DNA from: Plantago major
Taxonomy: Eukaryota; Streptophyta; Magnoliopsida; Lamiales; Plantaginaceae
Direction of reading: 5' to 3'
NCBI GenBank assembly: GCA_026545765.1
Contig: CM048839.1
Location: 60,075,677 to 60,139,676 of the forward strand
Length of the DNA stretch: 64,000 bases
The translations under genes were made by a program, and so were the position numbers. Below the pieces are notes generated by a model. The model was not told the DNA's origin, ran no database searches, and saw nothing but the letters and a program-made list of their open reading frames with translations. Numbering within the stretch: the stretch's first letter is position 1; each line of letters begins with the position of its first letter. Below, piece by piece: positions 1-10,677 of this stretch.

Positions 1-840
1 GTTTACAGCTTCAACCAAATAGATTTCACTTATTTCAGTGTCATCAAGCATTGTTCTTAGGCCCCATGCGCTTTGACTCATTGTCAATCACTTTACATAG
101 TTTTGACTTGATCTTGACAGTGTACCCTTTGTCTACTAGTTGACTCATGCTTAGGAGATTATATTTCAATCCCTTTACATGAAGTACTTCAGAGATTGTA
201 AGGGCTCCAAACTTCAAATTGCCAAAACCTATGTTTGGATTTTCATCTCCTCCAGCAAACCTGATAATTTCCATCATTACACTTTTTATAATCAATCAGA
301 TTTGCTTTGTCTCCTGTCATGTGCTTCCCACATCCACTATCAAAATGCCACTTCGAATTAGTCTTTAGAGTGTTCTGCACAAACTAGGAAACAGGAGATT
401 AGGTTCTCATACCAACAATGGAACCATTTGGACTAAAGAATCTTCCAGTAGGAATCCATTTTTGAATGAATTTCTTAGGACCATTCTTTTGTCTAATAGG
501 AACATAAGGAGGAATTCTTGTTAAATGATTAGTATCATTGTCATTAAGAACTATTTTCTTCCTTGGTGTGTTCCTTGGGGCTCCAGTTTGTGCTTTCAGA
601 CACCTGTCAGGTTTCTGAGTCTGCTTCTCAGCAAACTTAGCTTTCCTAGCCAGATTTCTTCTAGCCCTAGCATTCAAATTTTCAGTGGCTTGATTCATCA
701 TCCACTTTTGATAATTGCTGTGAGCAATTCTAGCTTTTAACCATTGTTCTTGCTCTTGTTTGTATTCACGAGCAAGTTGTTTCCCGATGGCTTTATAGCC
801 AATACCATTCCGAGCACCTGATGTTGTCTGAGATATGTTC
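1..840 (-). pseudogene. C1 protease/linker and integrase remnant
   Basis: The linker at 399-701 is rich in Arg and Lys (ARARRNLARKAKF) and matches 8108-8407 in C2. Protease-derived sequence follows (44-360), with the LKYNLLSMSQL segment that lies downstream of the DSG active site in C2. Near position 60-70 the sequence jumps from the IDNESK motif straight into integrase (the WVEAVNTA segment of C3, 17760-17810). This internal deletion removes the GAG-pre-integrase region, the zinc-binding motif and the first catalytic residues. No RT is visible because the window ends. Confidence 0.75.
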
Positions 841-981
841 TCGGCAGCTCTGCTAGTCTCTGGATGATCAATTTTCTTTCCATAAAACGTGACATAGGAA
901 AATTTGTCAGCTCATGCTATTTTTCATTTTTGAGAGACATAGCACTGTGGGTAATTTCACTTGTCAGTGTTATGTTTCTTT

Positions 982-2685
982 TCAGAGACATTTCCCACAG
1001 TTTTCCTTTAGACTTGTTTTTCCCACAAAGGCTTGGTCGCAACTAGCTTTGGCATAAGATTGAAAAGATAGTTCTTTCTTTTTGAGTTCCTTATTTTCAG
1101 AAAGAAGATCTTCACATTTCTTTTGAAGATTGGCCATTGCTTCTTTATGTGACTTTTCGGTCTCAGATATCTGAGCCTTGAGAAATACATTTTCAGCATC
1201 CTTTTTCTCAGATATCTTGATTAATTGAGAATTTTCCTTTGCAAGAAAATTCTTTTCTTCTTCAAAGTTTTCGGCTCTAGCTCGGAACATCAGAAATTTT
1301 CTTTTGTAAAGATCAAGTTCTTTTATGAGATTTTCCAGTTATTTGATTACTTCTTCATCACTTTCATAAGTATAACATGAAGTATGCGTTACCTCATCAG
1401 CCATTAGACAAGGTTCAATGTTGGAAATATCTGGAAAGATTTCTTCAGCCATTCCACAAACTTCTTATATCTTTTGACCAAAGTCAATTACTTCATGAGA
1501 GACACCGCACATTTCTGGGGAAGGCAGTGTGGAATCATCTGAATCCTCATCCTCAGAATCAGATTCAAAATCTAGAGCATCCAGTTGGATTTGAATCTTT
1601 TTCCTTTCTTCAGTGAGCATAGCTCTCTGACTTCTTTTGAAGATTTTTCTGTCTTTCTTGTCACCTGTCTTTAGTTTGTTGAAGGCAGGGCAATCCTTCT
1701 TGAAATGACCAGGTTTCTGACAATAGAAACAGATATCGTTTCCGATTTCTGCTTTCTCAGTACTTGATGCTTTCTGAGCCGACTTGTTCAGCGAGCTTTG
1801 CATATTTTTGTACTGGTGGTAGTTTGGGCATGATGCTTTTTCAGCTTCTCTTTGGCTTTTCTTCTCTCAATTTCTCGACTGACAAATTTTCCCATTTGCT
1901 TTACAGAAAGAGCATCCTCAGTCACCTCCTTGCCTTTCTTCTTTTCAGAAGTTCCTTGAGCAACTAGAGCAACATTCTGCAACTTCTAAGTTGTTTGTTC
2001 TCTTTGAGTTGTCTCATAGTCAACAGTGGCAAGGTGAGAGAAAAGTTCCCCATGAGTGATATCTGGCATTCCTTGGTTAAAGTAGAAAAACTTTGTGTGT
2101 TCCCAGTTATGATTTAGACTTCTCACAATGGTCTTAATCTTTTCTGATTGGGTATATCTATTACTCTCACCAAGTGCAGCCATGTCACTCATAAGTGTTG
2201 TAAACCGGAAATCTAGTTCTTCAAGAGTCTCTGTGGGACCTTGTTTAAAGTTTTGGAATTTGAGCTTCAAAACTTCGAACTTATTTTCCTTTGTTTTCTC
2301 AGTCCCGGCACAGATTTCTTCAATCAGTTGCCAGGCCACTTTCGCCGTTTTTGCACCCCACAGTTTACACTGTACGAGCCTGACCATCCAGTCGATTTCT
2401 CTTGGCATCTTCCGATGTCCAAAGCTCTCTGGGCTTTGGTTCGTAACTAACTTAGCTGGAAGGTCTCCCACTGGTTGACGCATCTGTCTGTGAAGACCCA
2501 TCGCTTTGTTCTCTGTCGCTACCATTAGAAACCTCTATGACTTGCTTGAGTTGTTGAATGACTATTGGGCCATTCTTTATTACTTCGATCATTTCATCAC
2601 TGATGGCTTCTAGGTGGAGCATCATGTTGTTCTTCCATTTTTCATAATTCTGTAGCTTGAGAATTGGGGCGTCACTTAAAGACAT
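982..2685 (-). pseudogene. gag of C1, frame-broken
   Basis: Copia gag. The start at 2685 opens with MSLSDAP and a W-containing segment (ENYEKW type), the conserved N-terminus shared by all copies. The capsid-like UBN2 region (about 1986-2525) includes the motifs KTAKVAWQLIEEICAG and TKENKF. A CCHC zinc knuckle (CFYCQKPGHFKKDC) is intact near 1690-1735. A charged coiled-coil segment follows (982-1290). The frame is broken at least three times: near 2455-2525, where a deletion removes the TSEDAKRNRLDG region; near 1985, by a stop; and near 1800. Gag packages element RNA into particles; this copy cannot make a full protein as written. Confidence 0.85.
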
Positions 2686-2789
2686 CCTGCAGCAAACACA
2701 CTAAACAAACGAATCAAGTGTAGGTGAAAAGCAGTTAGTGGGCACTTATCTGGGATCTAGGTTCAGTGCACAAGGCTTGGGAACCTCCT

Positions 2790-2801
2790 GCTCTGATACC
2801 A
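2790..2801 (-). other. Primer binding site, tRNA-iMet, C1
   Basis: Minus strand reads TGGTATCAGAGC, complementary to the 3' end of plant initiator tRNA-Met. It sits two bases from the LTR end, the usual copia arrangement. Confidence 0.92.
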
Positions 2802-2803
2802 CT

Positions 2804-4400
2804 TGTTGGTCCAGATAACGGCAAAGTAAAAGACTAGAGGGGGGGGGGGGTGAATAGTATTTTAAAACTTTTGTCGATAAACACAGTTTCTCAGATATCT
2901 GTGTAGATATCTGATACTTAATTTCAGATAGCGGAAGACTTTTCTGAGATAAGTGCAAGTGCTCAGCAAGATAAGTGTAAGTACTTTCCAAGAAGTAGAA
3001 CAAGTAATAAACTGCAGAAAGTAAATAACACAAGTCTTTTTATTGTGGTATCTGAAGGTGGCGTAATCCTTCAACTATCCACTTCGGCCTTTCTCAGACC
3101 TAGAATCCACTAAGACAGATAATTGAGGTGACCTTACAAGTATCTTCTCTGGATTCCTAAATACACTAGGTTCCCAACCAAGTGTTCCCCCTGAGTTATT
3201 CCCCGGCTTTCACAGCCCTGTACTCATAAACCTTTTTGAGCTATTCCTTAGTTTCCCAAACTAAGTACTTCCTGTGCTCAATAACCTTGGAGTTATTCCT
3301 TAGTTTTCCAAACTAAGTACTTCCTGTACTCCACGCCGTTTAAGGTGTTTGTTAAGGTAGTTTGTCAAGTGAGCTTCTTTAATAACTTGTTCAGTTATTC
3401 AGATAGCTCTATGAATCAAGTATACTTAATACACTTTTCAATGTATGGTATCTTGTTCTTTACTGACCCAAGTCTATTTATAGTGTTCAAGAGAATGAAA
3501 CTCAGATATAAAATCTTAGTTCAACTCTTTCACAAATAACAATGCTCGTTAAGGAACAGGACACTTAGAACTTTTGTGCTACTTAGAATCAATAGCTTTG
3601 GTCGCAACAGAAAGCTTGAAGGTAAGTAGTTTTCTTAAGAGAGCTTGTGTGTAAGTTCTGTGTTCTAAGGTATTCAGTGTATTCTCAAGCAGTCTAAGTG
3701 TTGATATTTATAGATGAATTTGAGTGTCGTTTGAATAGTATCCGTTAGACTTAAATCAAATTCAAACTATTGATATCTGAGTATAGTAGTGTAGCAGGTT
3801 TGTCTTCTTTTTCAGAAGCTACCATTTTTGTTCAGACATTTCTGTCCGCGCATTTAATGCACTGTACTATATTTTGTCCTGTAGTGCCAACGGAACAATG
3901 CATGCTTTCTGAGGCTTTGCACGTTTTTTTCCAGAGATCATCATAGCTCCAGATATCACTTGTTAAGAATATATTATTTCCTGGAAACATAATCTTTATC
4001 CCAGTTATCTGAGTGCTGATATCTGTGGGCACTTTCCTCGTTTCGGAAACCTTTCAATTCTCAGATATCTCTTGCAACACTGTTTATTTAAAAACGCTTG
4101 TGTCTTCAAGATATCTGGTCATAGGTATCTGAAAAACTTTTGTCTTCAGCAATCTTGTGCAATCTTCAAGTCTTCAAAATTTGTTGAACTTTTCCTGCCG
4201 GATGCCTTCTTCTTGGTCTTCTTCAGAAAATAAAAATTACATTTGGAGACCTGACATCCTATACAAGATTTTGCAAGACTATCATACTTAGTGAGTTTCC
4301 TCTTTTACAGTGTTCAAGTGAACTAAGAGTACTAATCACCTTTCTGAGCTAAGATAAGTCATTAGGTTGCTGATCAAAATCTAAATAGATATTCCTAACA
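2804..4400 (-). repeat. C1 5' LTR (type A)
   Basis: The LTR runs from TGTTGGTCC at 2804 to CCTAACA at 4400, giving the inverted ends TGTTAGG...CCAACA in the element's own direction. It matches 10678-12292 over its whole length. It holds a TATA box, a poly-C tract (poly-G on the plus strand, about 2837-2850) near the U5 end, and many copies of a GATATC-centred palindrome. The poly-C tract near the U5 end is common in plant copia LTRs. Confidence 0.93.
3703..3713 (-). promoter_or_regulatory. TATA box of C1 LTR promoter
   Basis: On the minus strand this reads CTATAAATATC, a canonical plant TATA box. It is kept at the same place in every LTR of the family (11586, 22292, 23505 and 36783). It puts U3 at about 690 bp, and R plus U5 at about 880 bp, which is long. 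Confidence 0.75.
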
Positions 4401-4424
4401 AAAGGGGACCTGCTTCCTTTCTTC

Positions 4425-4685
4425 AAAGAATACAATTTGCCAAAGCACCTAAAATGCTTCAAGAAATGGCAAAAGCTTCGATGCTCCGATCTATCTGAGA
4501 TCATTAAGGTGACTGATCACCCCATAAGGAGAGCACGAGCCGTTGACTTGGAAAATTATGTCCATGCTATGTTCCCCACTGAACAATACTCTTTTGGAAC
4601 ATTAATGCATAAGGAAATCGTCAAGGAAGTGGCCAGAAAGCTTATTCAAGCTTTTAACCAAGCAGATGGTCCGACCAGAATGTAG
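4425..4685 (+). pseudogene. Extra-gene domain with KHLKCFKKW and RRARALDLE motifs (fragment D)
   Basis: About 85 codons that align residue by residue with 27092-27390 of C4. Conserved features are PKH.(K/Q)CFKKW, RCS, ITDQP-type, RRARA.DLE.YV.AMF.TEQ and a C-terminal helix with AF.QADG. It is predicted to be a helical, globular segment; I recognise no known fold. It ends in a TAG directly followed by ATG, and C4 has the same TAG-ATG, so the stop existed before the copies diverged. Confidence 0.7.
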
Positions 4686-5075
4686 ATGGCATTCAAGCCT
4701 ACTTTGCCCCAGACTCTACAATTCATACCCTCTGAGCAAGAGGAAGTTAATGGGCAAATGGTCACTATTCCAGAAGTGATCAATCTGGTCTCTGAAGATG
4801 AAGAAGAGAAGGAGACTGGTGAGAATGACTTTGAAGAACCTCCTTCTGATCATCAAAAGGATAAGGATGATAAAAAAGGATGAGGATGATGCCCCTGCAC
4901 CAGTGATAACAGGGATTGCACAAGGAAGCAATGCCTCAGTTGCTGAAAAGTACACTGAGAGGACATCACAAAAATCCCCTCCTCCATCTCCTTAGAAATC
5001 TACCCATCCATCTCCCCAACAAAAAGACTCTACTGAACAAGTAGTTGAGCACTCTGAGGACAACACCAGAAAATA
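4686..5075 (+). pseudogene. Acidic linker of the extra protein (fragment D)
   Basis: From the ATG after the shared TAG, the reading frame encodes a short hydrophobic start, then a strongly acidic run rich in Asp, Glu, Lys and Pro (EDEEEKE; SDHQKDKDDKK). C4 has the matching stretch at 26850-26971 (DHHQKDDNDKKDDDD). A frameshift near 4870 and a TAG at 4993-4995 break it. It is likely a flexible linker between globular parts. Confidence 0.6.
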
Positions 5076-5891
5076 TTGGATGCACAAGCCAGAGTTGCTC
5101 AACTCAAACAACTGTTGGAGGAAGAACAACAGCTACATCTTCAACTGGAAGAAAAGATAGTTGAATCCAGAGTCAAGCTAGATAAACTTGAAGAACAAAC
5201 GTGCAAAGAAACGCAAGCTTACTATGAGATTAAAGGGCTCCTGGACGCTGTTGATTATATTGCTAAGGAGCTACATGCTGAACAAGTATCTCAAGAAAAG
5301 CATGATTCTAAGGCTGCATCTTCACCAAAGAAACCATCCTCCAAAGGCAAGAAACCCATATCTGAGATGGTTGCCGCCTTCAGAAACCTTGAAGAAGAAG
5401 TTCAAGAGGATGAAGATCACTGGGCTGATGACTCAGATGATGAAGAAGACAAGGCATTGGCAAAACACCGCAATGAACACTTAGCGGTTTCTCATTTGAA
5501 AAGGAAGTTGATTGCTCCTAAAATCTTCAGAAAGCTGCCAAATGTGTACTCCAATGAATACTTGAACATATATCAAGTACTGGCTAAATTGAAAAAGGAG
5601 TTGTCTTCTCAAGATAAAGCCGCCATTGCATCAGTCCCTACAGAAATGAAGACATTCACTGAGCTCATCACTCAGAGAACAACAAGTCTGGTCATTGCAC
5701 AGAAAGACCTAGGCATGGTTAGGGATGATGACCAAAACTTGGCTGCAAAAGCCTTTGAAGAGGCTAGTTATGCTGCTGGAAAAGCAGATGCTATTGAAGG
5801 CCCACTGGCAGAGCTCACTGATAAGGAAACAGGTCTTATCAAACAAAATCAGGAGCTCAAGGGCAATCTGGAAAATTTGGTTGCTGCTTAA
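5076..5891 (+). CDS. Coiled-coil segment of the copia extra protein (open for 271 codons)
   Basis: This is the longest intact stretch of the extra gene. Residues 1-75 form a heptad-rich coiled coil full of Leu, Gln and Glu. Residues 85-130 carry a basic patch (SSPKKPSSKGKK) and an acidic run (DDSDDEEDKA). Residues 180-270 form a second helical region, with ITQRTTSLVIAQKDLG and the well-kept ELTDK.(T/N)GLIKQNQEL motif, matched at 25782-26144 in C4. The listed Met is arbitrary: the frame opens upstream of 5076 (EQVVEHSED). The coiled coils suggest self-association. Function is unknown, and no catalytic motif is visible. Confidence 0.65.
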   Translation: MDAQARVAQLKQLLEEEQQLHLQLEEKIVESRVKLDKLEEQTCKETQAYYEIKGLLDAVDYIAKELHAEQVSQEKHDSKAASSPKKPSSKGKKPISEMVAAFRNLEEEVQEDEDHWADDSDDEEDKALAKHRNEHLAVSHLKRKLIAPKIFRKLPNVYSNEYLNIYQVLAKLKKELSSQDKAAIASVPTEMKTFTELITQRTTSLVIAQKDLGMVRDDDQNLAAKAFEEASYAAGKADAIEGPLAELTDKETGLIKQNQELKGNLENLVAA

Positions 5892-5933
5892 TACTATCTG
5901 CAAAGCAACTTTGACTCCCTTTCAGAATCCATT

Positions 5934-6464
5934 GTGATTCTTAGTCAGTCAACAATGACTAAGCGGGAAGGATTTCAAGGTGCTCAGAGAGGAAGAGGAA
6001 GAGGAAACAAAAGAAAATTTGAACAACCACCTCTCAGAATAAATGAGCCCTCCTCCAGTCAGACTGCTCTACAGATAGTGGCCACCACTCAGCAAATTCC
6101 TGAAAAAGGAATGACAACAAGGGCCAGGGCACATAAACGTCCAAGGGGTACCAAGGCTCCAAGGAGAAGACAAGTGATAGGGGTTGATGAGTCTTGTGAA
6201 GAAGAAGGCCAAATCAAATCCCAGGGCAATGAAGAAGGGTGCAAATCACCTAACAAGAGAAATCAGGCAGATGATGATGAAGATGAGGATGAAGATGAAG
6301 CTCCTCTTCACAGAAAAAGAAGAAAGGTTGATAGCCTATCTGAGCCCATAGCTGCAAAGCCTTTGGCAGCTAAAACACCCTCTGGAAATAGCAAGTCAAT
6401 CCAGGGTGGTTCTTCAAGCAATCCCCCAAGGGAGAATTCAAGACAAAGGAGGAACAGGCTGTGA
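5934..6464 (+). CDS. RG-rich, basic/acidic segment of the copia extra protein
   Basis: The frame continues after a TAA at 5889-5891. It contains an RG box (RGRGRGNKRK), a stretch rich in Gln and Thr, a second basic segment (TRARAHKRPRGTKAPRRRQ), an Asp/Glu run (DDDEDEDEDEAP) and a nuclear-localisation-like HRKRRKVD. C4 encodes the same order at 25338-25850. RG boxes and basic patches fit nucleic-acid binding and nuclear location, an inference only. The segment ends in a stop at 6462-6464 shortly before the C-terminal domain. Confidence 0.6.
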   Translation: MILSQSTMTKREGFQGAQRGRGRGNKRKFEQPPLRINEPSSSQTALQIVATTQQIPEKGMTTRARAHKRPRGTKAPRRRQVIGVDESCEEEGQIKSQGNEEGCKSPNKRNQADDDEDEDEDEAPLHRKRRKVDSLSEPIAAKPLAAKTPSGNSKSIQGGSSSNPPRENSRQRRNRL

Positions 6465-6479
6465 GCTGAACAAAGCAAA

Positions 6480-7030
6480 CTTCAACTACCACTCAGGCCT
6501 GAAGAAGCCAAGAATGAGTATGTGAAGACCAACAATGACTCCTCCGTCTACAGATGCATTAATTAGAAGAATGGCTACTGGATTCTGGAACTCAAGCACT
6601 TACTGGTAAATGAAAAATTTCCAGAACCAATCCATAAACAGCTCATGGCATGGAGAAAAGACAAGCCAGTCTTGATTAATACCAACCACATCAAAGCCTG
6701 GTTGGATTTTGAAGTAATAAAGAGAATAGAAGCCGTGAAAAAAGGCCCTCTCTGATGATTGTCCTTATGGAAAGTCAGATGATGTGCACAAAATTTCCAA
6801 CATCACTGGAACATGCACAAGAGCAAGACTTGTTGTGGAACCCTATGAGTCTTTCTACATGACTGAAGATCAATACAAGGGTGACATCAGATATCTGAAG
6901 ATCATATATGAATACTTCAAGCTATCAGATATCAGAATTGAGCGTGCCTAGAAATGGGGAAAGTATCTGTGGGTCAAACAATTTGCTAAGAAGAATCCCA
7001 CCAAAACCTACAAGGAAGTTTGTGGATTTC
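6480..7030 (+). pseudogene. C-terminal domain of the copia extra protein (fragment D)
   Basis: Matches 24631-25260 of C4. Conserved blocks are SSVYRCIN.KNGYWILELKH, LINTNHIKAWLDFEV, DDCPYGK.DDVHKI.NITG and GKYLWVK.F.KKNPTKTYKEV. The domain is about 190 residues, Trp- and Tyr-rich, and looks globular. A TAG near 6562, a frameshift near 6745 and a terminal deletion near 7030 inactivate it. I do not recognise it as a known enzyme. Confidence 0.6.
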
Positions 7031-7269
7031 AGCATGCTTGGTTACTCCTGTTATCCTAAGTTAACTATGTGTTTTTGTATCTTGCTGAATGTACTTTACT
7101 GTTTTATCATTGAAAAAGTTATCTGTAAACTTTCTTTGTAACATATCTGATGAACCTACTCACAGATATCATTCTATAAAAAGATAACTTGTCAGCAAAG
7201 ATCACACCTTGTGATTTTGTTGATTTTACTTTTTGCACTTAATTAAAATAAATTGAAAAGATCATAAGA

Positions 7270-8089
7270 AATGGTCTGTTCTGATTACAGATACCTTGTC
7301 ATTTTTCATGACTTCGAGCTTATTCAGCAAGTTAGGTATCCCAACCCTTGCATCAGATTTGTGTTTGAGAAAGACAACCCAAGTGAATCTTGAGTAATCA
7401 TCAACAACAACCAGACCATACTTCTTTCCTGCATAACTAGTTACTGAGGTTTCAAAAAGATCCACATGTAACATTTGCAGTGGCCTTTCACTGGAATGTC
7501 TAGTTTTAGACTTGAAAGATGTTTTGGATTGTTTTCCCATTTGGCAAGCTGAGCATACACCTTCTTTACTATATGCCATTTTGGGTAAACCAACCACCAA
7601 CTCTTTCTTGGCTAGCTTATTCAGAGTTTTGAAATTCAAGTGACTCATTCTTTTATGCCATAGCTAATTTTCTTCATTGTGGCCACATTGACTCACCATG
7701 AGACATTCTTCGGTTGTGACGGATGCCCAATCAGCAACATAAAAATTTCCTTTACGCCTTGCAACCAAGACTGTCTGCTTTGACTCATTGTCAATCACTT
7801 TACATAGTTTTGACTTGATCTTGACAGTGTACCCGTTGTCTACTAATTGACTCATGCTTAGGAGATTATATTTCAATCCCTTTACATGAAGTACTTCAGA
7901 GATTGTACGGGCTCCAAACTTCAAATTGCCAAAACCTATGGTTAGATTTTCATCTCCTCCAGCAAACCTGATAATTGGTCCATCATTGCACTTTCTGTAG
8001 TCAATCAGATTTGCTTTGTCTCCTGTCATGTGCTTCCCACATCCACTATCAAAATACCACTTTGAATTAGTATTTAGAGTGTTCTGCAC
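7270..8089 (-). pseudogene. C2 protease, GAG-pre-integrase and start of integrase
   Basis: The protease region (7664-8089) shows the aspartic active site as DSGCGKHMTG. It continues through LKYNLLSMSQL to the GAG-pre-integrase segment. After a TAG at about 7662, the integrase zinc-binding motif (HKRMSH plus CSACQ) and the core start with DLFE, DDYSRFTW and VIRTDH. The sequence stops there, at the junction with fragment D. Only the first two acidic positions of the DDE core remain. Confidence 0.85.
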
Positions 8090-8107
8090 AAAACAGAAAA
8101 CAGGAGA

Positions 8108-8911
8108 TTAGGTTCTCATACCAACAATGGAACCATCTGGACTAAAAAATCTTCCTGTAGAAATCCATTTTTGAATGAATTTCTTAGGAACATTCTTTTG
8201 TCTAATAGGAACATAAGGAGGAATTCTAGTAAAATGATTAGTATCATTGTCATTAAGAACTATTTTCTTCCTTGGTGTGTTCCTTGGTGCTCCATTTGGT
8301 GCTTTCAGGTACCTGTCAGGTTTCTGAATCTGCTTCTCAGCAAACTTAGCTTTCCTAGCCAGATTTCTTCTAGCCCTGGCATTTAGATTTTCAGTGGCTT
8401 GATTCATCTTCCACTTCTGATAATTGCTATGAGCAATTCTGGCCTTTAACCATCGTTCTTGCTCTTGTTGGTACTCACGAGCAAGTTGTTTCCCGATGGC
8501 TTTATAGCCAATACCATTCCGAGCACCTGGTGTTATCTGATATCTTTTCTCAGCAGCTTTGCTAGTCTCTGGATTATCTATTTTCTATTCAAAAAATGTG
8601 ACATAGGAGAATTTGTCAGCTCCTGCAATTTTTCCTTTTTGAGAGACATAGCACTGTGGGTGATTACACTTTTCAGTGTTATGTTTCTTTTCAGAGACAT
8701 TCCCAACAGTTTTCCTTTGGACTTGTTTTTCCCACAAAGGCTTAGTCGCAACTGCCTTTCCTTTGTCAACAACCTTAGCTTTCTAACCGATACTATAGAT
8801 TGTTTGGGAATCACCTTGCTGAGTACTGACAAATGTTGGTCCTTCATCACTCTTATTCAGAGTTGTGGAACTGTCTGTGTGTGTGTCCAGCCCAAGTCCT
8901 CTCTTTTCTGA
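8108..8911 (-). pseudogene. C2 basic linker between gag and protease
   Basis: Continuing from the coiled coil, this segment encodes conserved family sequence. It includes a Lys-rich part (8578-8850) and an Arg/Lys-rich part (8108-8407) with ARARRNLARKAKFAEKQ and IPPYVPIRQKN, ending in a stop just before the protease. Frames change between parts. C1 (399-701) and C3 (18780-19405) have the same segments. Function unknown; basic linkers next to a zinc knuckle could bind RNA. Confidence 0.65.
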
Positions 8912-8919
8912 AGGATCTC

Positions 8920-10559
8920 TTAAATAAGATTGTACTTCAGTAAGAGTGTCACTAGCTTTGGCATAAGATTGAAAAGATAGTTCTTTCTTTTTGAGTTCCT
9001 TATTCTCATAAAGAAGATCTTCACATTTTTTTGAAGATTGGCCATTGCTTCTTTATGTGACTTTTCGGTCTCAGATATCTGAGCCTTGAGAAATGCATTT
9101 TCAGCATCCTTTTTCTCAGATATCTTGATTATTTGAGAATTTTCCTTTACAAGAGAATTCTTTTCTTCTTCAAGAATTTTGGCTCTTGCTCGGACCATTA
9201 GAAATTCTCTTTCGTAGAGATCAAGTTCTTTTCTGAGATTTTCCAGATCTTTGATTCCTTCTTCATCACTTTCATAAGTATAACAGGAAGTATGTATTAC
9301 CTCATCAGCCATTAGAAAAGGTTCAATGTTGGAGATATCTGGAAAGATTTCTTCAGCCATTCCACACACTTCTTTCTTCTTTTGACCAAAGTCAATTACT
9401 TCATGAGAAACACCGTACATTTCTGGGGAAGGCAGTGTGGAATCATCTGAATCCTCATCCTCAAACTCAGACTCAATATCTAGAGCATCCAGTTAGATTT
9501 GAATCTTTTTCCTTTCTTCAGTGAGCATAGCTCTCTGACTTCTTTTGAAGATTCTTCTATCTTTCTTGTCACCTGTCTTTAGTTTGTTGAAGACAGGGCA
9601 ATCCTTCTTGAAATGACCAGGTTTCTGACAATAGAAACAAATATCGTTTCCGATTTCTGCTTCCTCAGCACTTGATGTTTTCTTAGCCGGCTTGTTCAGC
9701 GAGCTTTGCATATTTTTGTACTGGTGATAGTTTGAGCCTAGATGCTTTTTCAACTTCTCTTTGGCTTTTCTTCTCTCAATTTCTCGACTGACATATTTTA
9801 CCATTTGCTTTACAGCAAGAGCATCCTCAGTCACCTCCTTGCCTTTCTTCTTTTCAGAAGTTCCTTGAGCAACTAGAGCAACATTCTGCAACTTCTCAGT
9901 TGTTTGATCTCTTTGAGTTGTCTCATAGTCAACAGTGGCAAGGTGAGAGAAAACTTTGTGTGATCCCAGTTATGATTTAGACTTCTCACAATAATCTTAA
10001 TCTTTTCTGACTGGGTATATCTATTACTGTCACCAAGTGCAGCCATGTCACTTATAAGTGTTGTAAACCGGAAATCTAGTTCTTGAAGAGTCTCGGTGGG
10101 ACCTTGTTTAAAGTTTTGGAATTTGAGCTTCAAAACTTCGAACTTATTTTCCTTTGTTTTCTCAGTGCCAGCACAGATTTCTTCAATCAGTTGCCAGGCC
10201 ACTTTCGCTGTTTTTGCACCCCACAGTTTACACTGTACGTGCTCTGGAGTAAAACGTATGATGATATTACGAGCCTAGCCATCCAGTCTATTTCTCTTGG
10301 AATCTTCCGATGTCCAGAGCTCTCTGGGCTTTGGTTCGTAAATAACTTGACTGGTAGATCTCCCACTGGTTGACACATCTGTCTGTGAAGACCCATCGCT
10401 TTGTTCTCTGTCTCTACCATTAGAAACCTCTATGACTTGCTTGAGTTGTTGAATGACTTCGATCATTTCATCACTGATGGCTTCTAGGTGGAGCATCATG
10501 TTGTTCTTCCATTTTTCATAATTCTCTGGCTTGAGAATTGGGGCGTCACTTCAAGACAT
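8920..10559 (-). pseudogene. gag of C2 with a nonsense codon at position 3
   Basis: The gag start at 10557-10559 matches MSLSD of other copies, but its third codon is TGA (10551-10553; other copies have TTA). The rest keeps the family order. The capsid-like region has a small deletion (the NGPIVI residues are missing, near 10455) and frame breaks near 10200 and 9890. The CCHC knuckle CFYCQKPGHFKKDC (near 9595-9640) is intact. A long charged coiled-coil tail follows (8920-9420) with LRKELDLYEREF and AQISETEKSHKEAM. The tail is present in C1 and C3 but missing from C4. Confidence 0.85.
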
Positions 10560-10663
10560 CCTGCAGTAAACACACTAAACAAACAAATCAAGTGTAGATG
10601 AAAAGCAGTTAGTGGGCACTTATCTGGGATCTAGGTTCAGTGCCGAAGGCTTGGGAACCTCCT

Positions 10664-10675
10664 GCTCTGATACGA
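10664..10675 (-). other. Primer binding site, C2, one mismatch
   Basis: The minus strand reads TCGTATCAGAGC instead of TGGTATCAGAGC. One base is changed in the tRNA-iMet complementary stretch next to the LTR. Confidence 0.85.
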
Positions 10676-10677
10676 CT

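Larger units (their letters stand above)
1..4400 (-). mobile_element. C1: partial Ty1/copia element (5' LTR, gag, broken pol)
   Basis: A minus-strand LTR retrotransposon that leaves the window at position 1. Reading leftwards from 4400 it has a 5' LTR (2804-4400), a tRNA-iMet primer site, gag (from 2685), a coiled-coil and basic linker region, and a protease fragment that jumps directly into integrase at about position 60. The gag and linker match C2 and C3 closely, so all belong to one family, probably of the Sirevirus-like copia group, to judge by gag type and large size. The right flank of its LTR (4401-4405, aaagg) would be one copy of the target duplication; the other end is outside the window. 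It appears inserted into fragment D. Confidence 0.9.
4401..7264 (+). pseudogene. Fragment D: 3' half of the copia extra gene, inverted
   Basis: This plus-strand block matches the minus-strand 24260-27380 of C4: the last large exon of the family's extra gene and its 3' UTR. It starts abruptly at the C1 LTR, within the segment matching ETRDLLHFF of C4. It ends near 7262, about 90 bp before where the polypurine tract and 3' LTR should be, against C2 integrase. Both ends are therefore breakpoints. Lesions include stops at 4683, 4995, 5891 and 6462, a frameshift near 4870, and a deletion of about 120 bp near 7030 that removes the last codons. It is the best copy of the coiled-coil and RG-rich parts of the protein. 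Confidence 0.85.

Noticed and set aside
2790-2801. Possible tRNA gene (also 10664-10675, 35810-35821)
   Set aside because: Only the 3' end of initiator tRNA-Met is matched; these are primer binding sites.
2837-2850. Poly-G run as an unusual signal (also near 10710, 21386, 22589, 35860)
   Set aside because: A poly-C tract near the U5 end is common in plant copia LTRs; length differences may be sequencing noise.
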